NCBI RefSeq assembly: GCF_020740535.1
Contig: NZ_CP082362.1
Span: forward strand, 3,780,501 to 3,844,500
Direction of reading: 5' to 3'
Length of the DNA: 64,000 nucleotides
Source: Streptomyces profundus
Lineage (GTDB): Bacteria > Actinomycetota > Actinomycetes > Streptomycetales > Streptomycetaceae
Shown here: positions 8,023-16,792 of the stretch, piece by piece
How the letters are laid out: the number at the start of each line of letters is the position of its first letter
Position numbering within the stretch: position 1 is the stretch's first letter
Program-made: the position numbers and the translations under genes
Notes under the pieces: model-generated
What the model saw: the letters and a program-made list of their open reading frames with translations, nothing else
Databases searched by the model: none
What the model was told of the DNA's origin: nothing

Positions 8023-9087
8023 ATGGGTCCCCATCCCGCGGTCGCCGCGATACGTCTGGCGGTTCGCCGCGTGTTGCACGAAATCCGTTCCGAAGCCGCC
8101 CCCGCCACCGGCCGTCCCCCTCTGGTGCTGGTGGCCTGTTCCGGCGGCGCCGACTCCATGGCGCTCGCCTCCGCCCTCGCCTTCGAAGCCCCCCGCTGCG
8201 GCCTGCTGGCCGGCGGTGTGACCGTGGACCACGGTCTCCAGGCCGGCTCAGCCGCCAGGGCCGGCGAGGTCGCCGACCGCCTCACGGAGCTGGGTCTGGC
8301 CCCCGTCGAGTCCGTCGCCGTCCGGGTGGAGGGCGACGGCGGGCCGGAGGCCGCCGCCCGTTCCGCCCGCTACACCGCCCTCGACGCCGTGGCCGAGCGT
8401 CATGGCGCTCGGGCCGTGCTCCTCGGCCACACCAGGGACGACCAGGCCGAGACGGTGCTGCTCGGCCTCGCCCGAGGCTCCGGCACCCGCTCACTCTCCG
8501 GGATGGCCGCCGTCTTCCCCGGCCTCTCGGGGGCCGGCGACGCGGCCCCCCGCTACCGCCGGCCCTTCCTCGCCATCGATCGCCAGACCACCAGGCGGGC
8601 CTGCCTGGTGCAGGCCATCCCGGTCTGGGACGACCCGCACAACTCCGATCCCAGCTTCACCAGGTCCCGGGTGCGGCACGAGGCGCTGCCCGTGCTGGAG
8701 AAGGCGCTCGGCCGGGGCGTCGTCGAGGCGCTGGCCCGCACCGCGCAGCTCTCCAGGGACGACGCCGACGCCCTGGACGCCTGGGCCCGCGACGCCGAGC
8801 GCGCCGCCACCCGCCCCGACGGCACGCTGGAGATCGCCGCGCTGCGCGAGCTGCCGCCCGCCGTCCGCCGCCGGGTGCTGCGCCGCGCCGCCATCGCCGC
8901 TGGCGCTCCGGCCGGCTCCCTCTTCGCCCGTCACATCGAGGAGACCGACCGGCTGATCACCGCCTGGCGCGGCCAGAGTCCGCTGAACCTACCGGGCCGC
9001 GTCGAGGCCAGCAGGCAGGGTGGCAGACTGGTGCTCCAGCAGGCGGACGAGTACCGCCGAGCGGCGGAGCCGAGCAGAGCCGAGTAG
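8023..9087 (+). CDS. tilS: tRNA(Ile)-lysidine synthase
   Basis: This 354-residue N-type ATP pyrophosphatase converts C34 of the CAU-anticodon tRNA-Ile to lysidine so that it reads AUA. The PP-loop Ser40-Gly-Gly-Ala-Asp-Ser45 is clear, followed by the TilS signature [24 protein letters not shown] 8023 ([17 protein letters not shown]) is chosen over an upstream frame extension from 7966 because it matches the family N-terminus. The gene lies 15 nt before hpt, as in many Gram-positive genomes where tilS-hpt-ftsH are linked. Confidence 0.95.
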   Translation: MGPHPAVAAIRLAVRRVLHEIRSEAAPATGRPPLVLVACSGGADSMALASALAFEAPRCGLLAGGVTVDHGLQAGSAARAGEVADRLTELGLAPVESVAVRVEGDGGPEAAARSARYTALDAVAERHGARAVLLGHTRDDQAETVLLGLARGSGTRSLSGMAAVFPGLSGAGDAAPRYRRPFLAIDRQTTRRACLVQAIPVWDDPHNSDPSFTRSRVRHEALPVLEKALGRGVVEALARTAQLSRDDADALDAWARDAERAATRPDGTLEIAALRELPPAVRRRVLRRAAIAAGAPAGSLFARHIEETDRLITAWRGQSPLNLPGRVEASRQGGRLVLQQADEYRRAAEPSRAE

Positions 9088-9102
9088 GGCCAGTAGAGAG
9101 CA

Positions 9103-9666
9103 GTGGCACGGGTGCGAGAAGCGGACCTGGGGACCGACCTGGAGTCGGTGCTCATCACCAAGGAAGAGATCGACGCCAAGCTGAAGGAGTTGGCCGCCGA
9201 GATCGACGCCCGGTACGCGGGCGAGGACCTGCTGTTGGTCGGGGTCCTGAAGGGCGCCGTGATGGTCATGGCGGATCTCGCCAGAGCCCTCTCCACCCCG
9301 GTCACGATGGACTGGATGGCGGTGTCGTCCTACGGCGCCGGCACCCAGTCATCCGGGGTGGTGCGCATCCTCAAGGACCTGGACACCGACATCCAGGGCC
9401 GGCATGTGCTGATCGTCGAGGACATCATCGACTCCGGGCTGACCCTCTCCTGGCTGTTGTCGAACCTCGGCTCCAGGGAGCCGGCGTCGCTGCGGATCTG
9501 CTCCCTGCTCCGCAAGCCGGACGCGGCCAAGGTCGACATCGACGTGGAGTGGGTCGGCTTCGACATCCCCAGCGAGTTCGTCGTCGGATACGGCCTCGAC
9601 TACGCGGAGAAGTACCGGAACCTCCCCTTTGTGGGTACGCTCGCCGCGCATGTCTACAGCGAGTGA
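9103..9666 (+). CDS. hpt: Hypoxanthine phosphoribosyltransferase
   Basis: This 187-residue purine-salvage enzyme makes IMP or GMP from hypoxanthine or guanine and PRPP. The PRPP-binding motif [11 protein letters not shown] lies at about residues 102-112 and the flexible loop is SSYGAG. GTG 9103 gives [20 protein letters not shown] 9112 three codons later is an alternative. It follows tilS by 15 nt and is probably co-transcribed with it. Confidence 0.95.
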   Translation: MARVREADLGTDLESVLITKEEIDAKLKELAAEIDARYAGEDLLLVGVLKGAVMVMADLARALSTPVTMDWMAVSSYGAGTQSSGVVRILKDLDTDIQGRHVLIVEDIIDSGLTLSWLLSNLGSREPASLRICSLLRKPDAAKVDIDVEWVGFDIPSEFVVGYGLDYAEKYRNLPFVGTLAAHVYSE

Positions 9667-9906
9667 ACGGGAACCTCGGCTGATCCCCTACCGTTGAGGA
9701 ACGGGGGAGGCGATGGGAGGCCCGAGGCCCGGCAGCGCTGAGCGGCCGTGCTGGGGTACCGTCGCGTTGTAAAGCCTCAGCTGAGTCAAGGCCGGGCGCA
9801 GATCGGCCGACACTAGGACACCGCGCGCACAGCAGAGCCCGTCCGGGAGCGGCTGTGCCTCTACGTGGCAGGAGGGACGGGGCCGCGCCGCCCCGTATGG
9901 ATAGAC

Positions 9907-11913
9907 GTGAAGCGCTATTTCCGTGGGCCAGTGATGTGGATCGTGCTGGCCGTCCTCGCCGTCATTCTGTTGATGCAGGTGTTCAGCTCGTCCGAGGGCT
10001 ACAAGAAGGTGGACACCGGCGAGGTCGTCCAGGCGATCAACCAGAACCAGGTCAGGTCGGCCGAACTCACCACCGGCGACGAACAGACGATCAAGATCGA
10101 GCTGGCCGAGGGTCAGGAGATCCAGGGCAGCGACAAGGTCCAGGCCAACTACATCGACGGCCAGGGTGAGGACCTCGCCAGGAACCTCCAGGCCAAGTTC
10201 CAGGACGAGGAGCTGGCCGACGGCTACACCGTCTCGCCCAAGTCGCAGAACCCGTTCGTCGGGATGCTGCTGTCCATCCTCCCGTTCCTCCTGATCATCG
10301 TCGTCTTCCTGTTCCTGATGAACCAGATGCAGGGCGGCGGCTCCCGGGTGATGAACTTCGGGAAGTCCAAGGCCAAGCTGATCACCAAGGACACCCCGAA
10401 GACCACCTTCGCCGATGTCGCCGGTTCGGACGAGGCCGTCGAGGAACTGCACGAGATCAAGGAGTTCCTCCAGGAGCCGGCCAAGTTCCAGGCCGTCGGC
10501 GCCAAGATCCCCAAGGGCGTGCTGCTCTACGGCCCGCCCGGCACCGGCAAGACCCTGCTGGCGCGCGCGGTGGCCGGCGAGGCCGGCGTCCCCTTCTACT
10601 CCATCTCGGGCTCCGACTTCGTCGAGATGTTCGTCGGCGTCGGTGCCTCCCGGGTCCGCGACCTCTTCGAGCAGGCCAAGGCCAACGCGCCGGCCATCGT
10701 CTTCGTCGACGAGATCGACGCCGTCGGCCGACACCGCGGCGCCGGCATGGGCGGCGGGCACGACGAGCGGGAGCAGACGCTCAACCAGCTGCTGGTCGAG
10801 ATGGACGGCTTCGACGTCAAGGGCGGCGTCATCCTGATCGCCGCCACCAACCGCCCCGACATCCTGGACCCGGCGCTGCTGCGCCCGGGCCGCTTCGACC
10901 GGCAGATCGCGGTGGACCGCCCGGACATGCAGGGGCGCCTTGAGATCCTCAAGGTGCACCAGAAGGGCAAGCCGGTCGCCCCGGACGTCGACCTCGCGGC
11001 CGTCGCCCGGCGCACTCCCGGCTTCACCGGCGCCGATCTGAACAACGTGCTCAACGAGGCGGCGCTGCTGGCCGCCCGTGGCGACGCCAAGCTGATCGAC
11101 AACAAGTTCCTCGACGAGGCGATCGACCGGGTGGTGGCCGGGCCGCAGAAGCGCACGCGGATCATGAGCCAGAAGGAGAAGATGATCACCGCGTACCACG
11201 AGGGCGGACACGCCCTGGTGGCCGCCGCGTCGCCCAACAGCGACCCGGTGCACAAGGTGACCATCCTGTCCCGTGGCCGCGCCCTGGGTTACACCATGGT
11301 GCTGCCCGAGGAGGACAAGTACTCCACCACGCGCAACGAGATGCTCGACCGGCTCGCCTACATGATGGGCGGCCGGGCGGCCGAGGAGCTGGTCTTCCAC
11401 GACCCGACCACGGGCGCGGGCGACGACATCGACAAGGCCACCTCCACGGCCAGGTCCATGGTCACGCAGTTCGGCATGACCGAGCGGCTCGGCGCGATCA
11501 AGTTCGGCAGCGAGAGCTCCGAGCCCTTCCTCGGCAAGGACATGGGCCATCAGCGCGACTACTCGGAAGAGGTCGCCGGGCTGGTGGACGAGGAGGTCAA
11601 GAAGCTGATCGAGACCGCGCACAACGAGGCGTGGGAGATCCTGGTCGAGAACCGCGACGTGCTGGACGATCTGGTGCTCGCCCTCCTGGAGCGGGAGACG
11701 CTCAACAAGGAGGATCTGGCCGAGGTCTTCCGCCCCGTGGTGAAGCGTCCGCCCCGGCCGGCGTGGACGGGATCCACCCGCCGCGAGCCGTCAACCAGGC
11801 CGCCAGTCACCTTCCCCACCAAGGAGATCAACCTGGCCAACGGCTCGGGCGCGGGCCTTGAGAGCGCTCCGCCGCAGCTGGAGAAGTCCCCGGAGCCGCG
11901 TCCGGAGAGCTGA
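9907..11913 (+). CDS. ftsH: ATP-dependent zinc metalloprotease FtsH
   Basis: FtsH is a membrane-anchored hexameric AAA+ protease that degrades unassembled membrane proteins and some regulators. From GTG 9907 the product has 668 residues: two membrane helices flanking an extracytoplasmic domain (residues 7-25 and about 118-137), Walker A GPPGTGKT from residue 209, FVDEID, and the zinc motif HEGGH at 431-435. The tail is disordered. The start is uncertain. Streptomyces homologues begin MDVKRYF, but the expected Met codon is ATA here (9901). GTG 9907 (VKRYF) and GTG 9865 are the in-frame options, and neither has a well-placed Shine-Dalgarno site. Confidence 0.95.
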   Translation: MKRYFRGPVMWIVLAVLAVILLMQVFSSSEGYKKVDTGEVVQAINQNQVRSAELTTGDEQTIKIELAEGQEIQGSDKVQANYIDGQGEDLARNLQAKFQDEELADGYTVSPKSQNPFVGMLLSILPFLLIIVVFLFLMNQMQGGGSRVMNFGKSKAKLITKDTPKTTFADVAGSDEAVEELHEIKEFLQEPAKFQAVGAKIPKGVLLYGPPGTGKTLLARAVAGEAGVPFYSISGSDFVEMFVGVGASRVRDLFEQAKANAPAIVFVDEIDAVGRHRGAGMGGGHDEREQTLNQLLVEMDGFDVKGGVILIAATNRPDILDPALLRPGRFDRQIAVDRPDMQGRLEILKVHQKGKPVAPDVDLAAVARRTPGFTGADLNNVLNEAALLAARGDAKLIDNKFLDEAIDRVVAGPQKRTRIMSQKEKMITAYHEGGHALVAAASPNSDPVHKVTILSRGRALGYTMVLPEEDKYSTTRNEMLDRLAYMMGGRAAEELVFHDPTTGAGDDIDKATSTARSMVTQFGMTERLGAIKFGSESSEPFLGKDMGHQRDYSEEVAGLVDEEVKKLIETAHNEAWEILVENRDVLDDLVLALLERETLNKEDLAEVFRPVVKRPPRPAWTGSTRREPSTRPPVTFPTKEINLANGSGAGLESAPPQLEKSPEPRPES

Positions 11914-11967
11914 CGCCCAGGCCGGCGGCCCCGTCCGGGGCCGTCCGGCCAATGGCCCGGAATGCCT

Positions 11968-12003
11968 GCCGTGCCCCTCACGTTCTAGGGTGAGGGGCAC
12001 GGC
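11968..12003 (+). terminator. Rho-independent-type hairpin after ftsH
   Basis: A perfect 14-bp stem (11968-11981 with 11990-12003) has an 8-nt loop and is followed by CCTTGTTCT. It sits 55 nt past the ftsH stop and 46 nt before folE, which suggests that folE has its own promoter or is reached by read-through. Confidence 0.7.
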
Positions 12004-12049
12004 CCTTGTTCTGAGAGGGCCGGCCGACGCGAGGGAACGAGGAACGGAT

Positions 12050-12667
12050 ATGACTGACCCGGTGAGGTTGCCGGGCGGCGAGCCCGCGCCGGGGGCGGTC
12101 GGTGTGTTCGACGAGAAGCGCGCCGAGGACGCCATCCGTGAGCTGTTGATCGCCGTCGGTGAGGATCCGGACCGCGAGGGCCTGCGGGACACCCCGGCCC
12201 GGGTGGCCCGCGCCTACCGCGAGATATTCGCCGGCCTCTGGCAGCGGCCGGAGGACGTGCTGACCACCACGTTCGATCTGGGCCACGACGAGATGGTGCT
12301 GGTCAAGGACATCGAGGTGATGTCCTCCTGCGAGCACCACCTGGTGCCGTTCGTCGGCGTCGCGCACATCGGCTACATCCCGAGCAGCAGCGGCAAGATC
12401 ACCGGGCTCTCCAAGCTGGCCCGGCTGGTCGACGTCTTCGCCCGCCGCCCACAGGTGCAGGAGCGGCTGACCACCCAGGTCGCCGACTCCATGATGCGGA
12501 TCCTGGAGCCGCGCGGCGTGATCGTGGTCGTCGAGTGCGAGCACATGTGCATGACCATGCGCGGGGTGCGCAAGCCGGGCGCCAAGACGACCACATCCGC
12601 GGTCCGCGGCCAACTCCGCGACCCGGCCACCCGCGCCGAGGCGATGAGCCTGATCCTCGCCCGCTAG
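12050..12667 (+). CDS. folE: GTP cyclohydrolase I
   Basis: This 205-residue enzyme converts GTP to 7,8-dihydroneopterin triphosphate, the first step of folate synthesis. The zinc ligands are in [10 protein letters not shown] and [12 protein letters not shown], with the conserved [24 protein letters not shown] helix between (positions about 125-147). ATG 12050 follows a purine-rich GAGGAACGGAT. The gene sits after ftsH as in most actinobacteria, but the rest of the folate genes are separated from it by about 8 kb of other genes. Confidence 0.96.
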   Translation: MTDPVRLPGGEPAPGAVGVFDEKRAEDAIRELLIAVGEDPDREGLRDTPARVARAYREIFAGLWQRPEDVLTTTFDLGHDEMVLVKDIEVMSSCEHHLVPFVGVAHIGYIPSSSGKITGLSKLARLVDVFARRPQVQERLTTQVADSMMRILEPRGVIVVVECEHMCMTMRGVRKPGAKTTTSAVRGQLRDPATRAEAMSLILAR

Positions 12668-12814
12668 GCCGCCGAGCGGCTGTCCTGAGCGACGGCGCTG
12701 CGCGCGGCCTGGCCGGGCCCTGCGGGCCAGGGGCCGCAGGCCCCGCTCCCCGGTGCTGGTGCGCGGTTGAGCGTCGGGATGCGGGTGCCGCGTGGCAGCC
12801 GTGCCCTGCGGGCG

Positions 12815-12837
12815 GCGTCTTGCGCTGGCGCGCGGCC
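12815..12837 (+). repeat. Dispersed repeat element, left copy
   Basis: GCGTCTTGCGCTGGCGCGCGG and its flank (preceded by GTGCCCTGCGGGCG) resemble three copies at 15770-15914 on the far side of the accessory island. See the right-hand copies. Confidence 0.5.
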
Positions 12838-12860
12838 CTCCACGGCCGGCCGGTCGTGGT

Positions 12861-13019
12861 CGGCCAGCTGATCCGCTCGGGCAGGTGGACGAAGGGATCC
12901 AGATGTGCGAGTCCGAGGCCGTGGGGCGGCTGTGGCAACCCGTGGAGGTCCTTGAGGAGCGAGGCCAACTCCGCCCCGGTGCCCGGCCGGTGGGGTGGTA
13001 GCTCTTCCCATTGGACAAC
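12861..13019 (-). pseudogene. Remnant of an aminoglycoside-phosphotransferase-family (APH) gene
   Basis: On the minus strand one frame encodes about 53 residues including GAELASLLKDLHGLPQPPHG and GLAHLDPFVHLPERI. This matches the linker segment of small-molecule kinases of the APH fold (LLRxLHALPxPP...LPxLDPFxRxxERI). The upstream part and the catalytic HGD and DxD regions are absent. The fragment stops 4 bases from the first CRISPR repeat at 13024. It is a decayed or truncated gene with no start codon or function of its own. Confidence 0.55.
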
Positions 13020-13023
13020 GCCG

Positions 13024-13380
13024 GTTGCGAACCCTCCGGGGTTGATGAGGACCCGGCCACCCGCACTTCGCCCCCGCCAAGCCCGCGTTGCGAACCCTCC
13101 GGGGTTGATGAGGACACGGCGGACGGCCTGTTGATCCCGGACATCGTGGTGGCGTTGCGAACCCTCCGGGGTTGATGAGGACCGGGGCGCCGAGGTAGCC
13201 GCCGCACCGGATGCAGTGTTGCGAACCCTCCGGGGTTGATGAGGACCCGAGATGTCGATGCCCAAGTCCCTTGAAAGGTACCGGTTGCGAACCCTCCGGG
13301 GTTGATGAGGACCGGACCAGGCGGGGAGTTACCTCGCTGAGCGCCTCGCTGGTTGCGAACCCTCCGGGGTTGATGAGGAA
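13024..13380 (-). CRISPR. CRISPR array, six 29-bp repeats and five spacers, no cas genes nearby
   Basis: Repeats lie at 13024-13052, 13087-13115, 13154-13182, 13218-13246, 13284-13312 and 13352-13380. All are identical except the last base of the last copy (A for C). Spacers are 34, 38, 35, 37 and 39 bp and share no sequence. Read on the minus strand, the repeat begins GTCCTCATC, has the hairpin AACCC-CGGA-GGGTT and ends CGCAAC. That GT...AAC polarity suggests transcription toward lower coordinates from a leader at 13381-13560. No cas gene is visible in the 64 kb. Spacer-length variation is more like type III or I-B than the 32-33 bp of type I-E, but type cannot be assigned. Confidence 0.93.
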
Positions 13381-13803
13381 ACGAGTGTAAAGCCGCTGGC
13401 TGAAGGTCAGATCGGGGTGCCGTGGGTGGGTGAAAGTGCAGCACTCTGGCGGTAGTGCAACGTCGCAGGTCAGAAAGATGGAAGGGGCGTTCCGCAGGAG
13501 GCGCGGGAGCGGCCCGTGGAGTCTTGGGCTGATGGAGCCGGCCTGGCTTCGGCACAGGAGGCACACCTGAAATGCTGGCAGGTCGATTATGAGAGCTTGG
13601 ACGCGAGGGTAGCCCAGAGTGCTCGCTGGCTGGTGTCGTGGCGGGGCGTTGGGTCTTGTCCGACGCGGCCCATGCGAACGAGGGTGTGTCCGATCTGCTC
13701 GGTTGCGCGTGGGCAGGACGGACCAGGCACGGGGAGCCGGCGTCCCTCCGGGCGGACCCGGAGGGTGGTGTGGTGCCGTCGTGGTGTGGGGTGGGTTCGT
13801 GGT
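13381..13803. other. Non-coding stretch, probable CRISPR leader plus unassigned sequence
   Basis: The first ~180 bases beyond the last repeat are visibly richer in A and T than the surroundings (for example TGGGTGAAAGTGCAGCACTC and CAGAAAGATGGAAGG). This suits a leader for an array transcribed on the minus strand. The remaining ~240 bases up to the DUF397 stop hold no protein pattern I recognise. Confidence 0.4.
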
Positions 13804-14028
13804 TTAGCGGGGGGTGTCGTTGTCGCCGACGTCCGTGAGGAACGCCTGCCAGGACGCCGATCCGAAGGTCAGGATCGGGCCGTCCGTGCGCTTGGAGTCG
13901 CGGACGCCGTGCGTCCTCTTCGCCAGCGCGGCGACCTCAACGCAGTTGTTGGTGCTGCCGCTTCGGGATGACTTGATCCACTGGACGCCTGCGGTGCTGC
14001 TCAATGGTTCGACTCTCTCTATGGTCAC
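13804..14028 (-). CDS. DUF397 domain protein
   Basis: This 74-residue protein shows the DUF397 pattern: QWIKSSRSGSTNNCVEVA, then VRDSKRTDGPILTFGSASWQAFL. DUF397 proteins are small actinomycete partners of Scr1/BldB-type helix-turn-helix regulators, often described as toxin-antitoxin-like pairs. Its GTG start overlaps the stop of the regulator (GTGA, 14025-14028), so it depends on translation arriving from a gene that is frameshifted here. Confidence 0.85.
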   Translation of the reverse strand: MTIERVEPLSSTAGVQWIKSSRSGSTNNCVEVAALAKRTHGVRDSKRTDGPILTFGSASWQAFLTDVGDNDTPR

Positions 14029-14826
14029 AGCGTCTTCCTGATGTCGTTGATGAGTTCGTAGGAATCGCCGGGATTCAACGCCGACGATCGCAGATTGTCG
14101 AAGACAAGGGTGTACTCCTCGATCGCGGGCTCTTTCGCCAGGCAGAGGGAACTGGAAAATGATGAACGGGCCCGAGAGCCCGGCGTGCGCCCCCGCCTGG
14201 TAGGGGAGCACCTGGACGGTGATGTTCGGCCGCTCCGTCATCGACAGCAGCTGGTCGACCTGCGCCCGCATCACTTCGGCGCCGCCCACCGGGGTCCGTA
14301 GGGCCGCCTCGCCGATGATGGCCCAGAAGCGGATCGGTTCCTCGTCCCGAGTGAGGATCAACTTCCGCTCGGTGCGCACCTGAAGCAGCTTCTCGACGGC
14401 CTCGTCGGTGACCAGCGCCGGGTTGGCGCGGATGACGGCCCTGGTGTACTCGTTCGTCTGGAGAAGTCCGGGAATCAGGATGGACTGGAACGATCTGATG
14501 TAGTTGGACTCGGACTCCAGGCCCAGCAGGTTCTCGTAGGTGGGGTCGAGGCCGTACTCCGCCCACCAGTTGGGCTGGTTGAGCTGCCGCGCCATGGCCT
14601 GGAGAGTTTCCCGGATCTGCGTGTCGGTCACCGAGTACAGGTTGAAGAGGTCTTCCAGATCCCGCCGCTTCACGGGGAGATGACCTGTCTCGATCCGGCT
14701 CACCCGGCTCCGGTGGCAGTCCAGCACCTCGGCGGCATCGTCCAACGACTTCCCCGCGTTACGGCGAAGATTCCGTAGTTCGGAACCCAGCCGGCGACGG
14801 CGGGCGGTGGGGCTGCTGGCAGCCAT
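14025..14826 (-). pseudogene. Scr1-family helix-turn-helix regulator, frameshifted
   Basis: From ATG 14826 (GGGAG 6 nt upstream) the frame encodes an N-terminal XRE-type helix-turn-helix (KSLDDAAEVLDCHRSRVSRIETG) and most of the Scr1/DUF5753 sensor domain up to FIIFQFPLPGE. Near 14133-14135 a run of three T on the plus strand shifts the frame. Removing one T restores EPAIEEYTLVFDNLRSSALN, the normal family ending, and a TGA at 14025-14027 that overlaps the DUF397 start. The repaired product would have 266 residues. Either a real loss of function or a one-base sequencing error. Confidence 0.8.
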
Positions 14827-14916
14827 GACGATCTCCCGTCGCCGGGCGGGAGCGAGGCGGTTGAGCCGGTCTCGATCGTCCGGGGTGCGGACCGGGTGCT
14901 GTGTGAGGAGCGGGGG

Positions 14917-15228
14917 GTGGGTGCGCCGGAGGCGATCTATGGGGCGGAGTGCTTCAGCTGTGGGCAGCTCTCGCCGCTCTTCGACGACGACGCGTTGCCC
15001 GTCGCGGTCTGGGCGTTGCAGCACGCGCAGCAGGAGCCGACGCACACCCGGTACCTGGCCAGGACGGAGCGGCACTGGCGGGTCGAGCGCCGCCCCGAGG
15101 AGAACGGCGTGCGGGGGCGGGCGAGTCCGGTCGGGGCGTTCCTGGACCGGACGGCCGGGCCGGCGTTCGTCGGCGCGATGTGCCTGCTGACCGCCGCCGC
15201 CGGGCTGTTGCCCGCCCTCACCCACTGA
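14917..15228 (+). CDS. Small DUF7848-like protein with C-terminal hydrophobic segment
   Basis: This 103-residue product has AECFSCGQLSPLF, VAVWALQHAQQEPTHTRY and HWRV. These resemble the short actinomycete DUF7848 fold, which has a CxxC pair, then W-x2-x-H and a PSH/PTH motif. A hydrophobic C-terminus (FVGAMCLLTAAAGLLPAL) could be membrane-embedded. GTG 14917 has GAGGAG 6 nt upstream, so it is preferred over GTG 14896. It is divergent from the Scr1 regulator, with which it shares a short promoter region, and precedes the Nudix-like gene by 27 nt. Function unknown. Confidence 0.6.
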   Translation: MGAPEAIYGAECFSCGQLSPLFDDDALPVAVWALQHAQQEPTHTRYLARTERHWRVERRPEENGVRGRASPVGAFLDRTAGPAFVGAMCLLTAAAGLLPALTH

Positions 15229-15255
15229 CAGCTGACGATCCGAGGAGACTCACCG

Positions 15256-15717
15256 ATGTCCCTGCCCCTTCCGGGACCGAGCGGACTGCCCGTCACCTTC
15301 CACATCCTGGCCACGACCGGCGGCAACCACGCGCTGATGGTGCGCGGGGAGAAGACCCCGGGCGACGAGGGCTGGGTCCTGCCACACGGCACCGTGCTCC
15401 CCGGGCACTGCCCCATCCTCACCGCGCGCAAGACCCTGCGGGAGACCACCGGCTACGACCGCGCCCTCACCGAGGTCCTCGCCTTCACCCTCACCACCGA
15501 CAACCAGGGCCTGCCCAACGGGGTGACCTACGTCCTGGACGGCGAAGAGCTGCCCGAGGTGCCGTCGATGAAGCCCAACGCCCACGTCGGCTGGGTGCCG
15601 TTGCGGGAACTGCACGAGCCCCCGGGCCTCTACCAGTACGCCATCATCGCCGCCGGACGCCGCCGCGCTCTCCCCCTCCTCGTCGACGGCGACCGCCCCG
15701 AGGCCGCCTTCCGCTGA
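15256..15717 (+). CDS. Nudix-fold protein lacking catalytic glutamates
   Basis: This 153-residue protein aligns with Nudix hydrolases (PHGTVLPGHCPILTARKTL, RETTGYDRALTEV). The Nudix box needs G-x5-E-x7-R-E-x2-E-E-x-G. Here PGE is PGH, RE is KT and EE is ET, so only one of the four key acidic residues remains. It is probably not a metal-dependent pyrophosphohydrolase and may instead bind a nucleotide or partner. GAGGAG lies 8 nt before ATG 15256. It follows the DUF7848-like gene in a likely two-gene operon. Confidence 0.75.
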   Translation: MSLPLPGPSGLPVTFHILATTGGNHALMVRGEKTPGDEGWVLPHGTVLPGHCPILTARKTLRETTGYDRALTEVLAFTLTTDNQGLPNGVTYVLDGEELPEVPSMKPNAHVGWVPLRELHEPPGLYQYAIIAAGRRRALPLLVDGDRPEAAFR

Positions 15718-16003
15718 GCGGGACCCACACCCGCCCGGTCGCCGCCAACTCGGCGGCCGGGCGCCGGTGGCGTTTTCGCGCTGGCGCGCGGCCGGACCGA
15801 CGTGGCCTGTTCGGGAATGGGAGGGCTGCCGTCGATGTGCGGTGCCCCGCCGGGGGGTGCTTTGCGCTGGCGCGTGCGGCTCCCGCGCTGGGCGTTTTCG
15901 CGCTGCCGCGCGGTCCGGGTCGGGTTTTGGGCTGGCTCCAGGGCCCCTTTCAGTCCGTCCTGTGCGCCGGCCACCGGGCGGAGGGGCCGCCAGGCCGGAG
16001 GCG
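15718..16003. repeat. Dispersed repeat element, right copies, in a non-coding gap
   Basis: Three imperfect copies of GCGTTTTCGCGCTGGCGCGC begin at about 15770, 15859 and 15891. They resemble the copy at 12815 on the other side of the island. The second copy also shares the flank GTGCCC-GC-GGGGG. No gene is seen in this 286-bp gap between the Nudix-like gene and the convergent membrane-protein gene. Confidence 0.5.
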
Positions 16004-16672
16004 TCAGTGGGCGCCGAAGAAGTCGAAGCCGGCGGTGCGTTGGGGTGGGGGGCCGCCCATGGGGGTGGGGGCCGGGGGTTGGGGGCGGGCGGCCTCGCGT
16101 TGGCGGGCGACGTGGCGGGAGAGTTGGCTGAGGGCCTCGTTCGCCTGGCGGTAGGTGAGCGGGGTGGGGGCGCCGCCCGCCGTGCGGTGGTCGGTCGCGC
16201 CGGCGGACAGCGCCTTGGCCGGCTCGGCCGCCTCCAGCGCCAACTGCCGTCGTCCTTCGAGCGCGTTGGCGCGTTCGCTCTCCGCCGTGGCGTAGCGGCG
16301 CAGCAGGGCCGCGTGCTCCGAGCGGAGCCGGCCCAGCTCGGAGCGCTTGTCGGTGACCTTGGCCTCCAGGGTGGTGACCAGCTCCTGGGCCTCTTCCAGC
16401 TCGGCCTGGCGCTCGTCGGCCTTCCAGCTGAGGCCGGCGCGGCCGGCGCGTTCCCTGGCGACGGTGCGGCCGGCCGCCAGGTCCCAGCGCCGCAGCTGGA
16501 CCGCCGCGATCACGGCGGCCAGCGCGGCGACGGCGGTCAGGGAGCGCAACAGTGTCGCTTCCTCGTCACCCACCAGCCAGGCCGCGCCGGCGGCCAGCAG
16601 CGCCAGGCCGGCCAGCGAGGCCGGAAGCAGCACCCTGTGTAGTGCCGAGCTACGGTGACGTCCACGTGCCAT
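16004..16672 (-). CDS. Membrane protein with coiled coil, unknown function
   Basis: This 222-residue protein has two N-terminal membrane helices (about residues 13-35 and 41-60), then a long charged coiled coil (about 85-150, rich in Glu, Arg and Ala) and a Pro-rich tail ending FDFFGAH. I do not recognise a named domain. TAGGTT lies 6 nt before the ATG, predicting a leaderless mRNA. The gene is isolated between the island and the osmoprotectant importer. Confidence 0.75.
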   Translation of the reverse strand: MARGRHRSSALHRVLLPASLAGLALLAAGAAWLVGDEEATLLRSLTAVAALAAVIAAVQLRRWDLAAGRTVARERAGRAGLSWKADERQAELEEAQELVTTLEAKVTDKRSELGRLRSEHAALLRRYATAESERANALEGRRQLALEAAEPAKALSAGATDHRTAGGAPTPLTYRQANEALSQLSRHVARQREAARPQPPAPTPMGGPPPQRTAGFDFFGAH

Positions 16673-16792
16673 GGGCGAAACCTACCGTGGTGCCCCGGCC
16701 ACGCGGGAGGGCGTCCGGCGGGTTGTGCCCTGGTGGTTATGTGCCGCGCGTGGGGGTTCGTACGCCCGGTCGGCCGGCGCGCGGATATGCGT

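Noticed and set aside
12931..12959. A possible degenerate seventh CRISPR repeat left of the array
   Set aside because: Only about 17 of 29 bases match without gaps, and the distance to the first repeat (93 bp) does not fit the array period of 63-68 bp. The bases are also explained by the phosphotransferase remnant.
12399..13566. Long minus-strand ORFs with recurring peptides such as INPGGFAT and STPEGSQ across the array
   Set aside because: These are translations of CRISPR repeats in different frames, not a repetitive protein.
13516..13971. A 151-codon plus-strand ORF between the CRISPR array and DUF397
   Set aside because: It runs into the antisense of the DUF397 gene and shows no protein pattern. 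Start signals are poor.
13804..15225. A continuous 473-codon frame on the minus strand covering both DUF397 and the Scr1 regulator
   Set aside because: The join exists only because of the frameshift near 14133. The part before 14826 is the shadow of the plus-strand DUF7848-like gene, and the two domains are normally separate overlapping genes.
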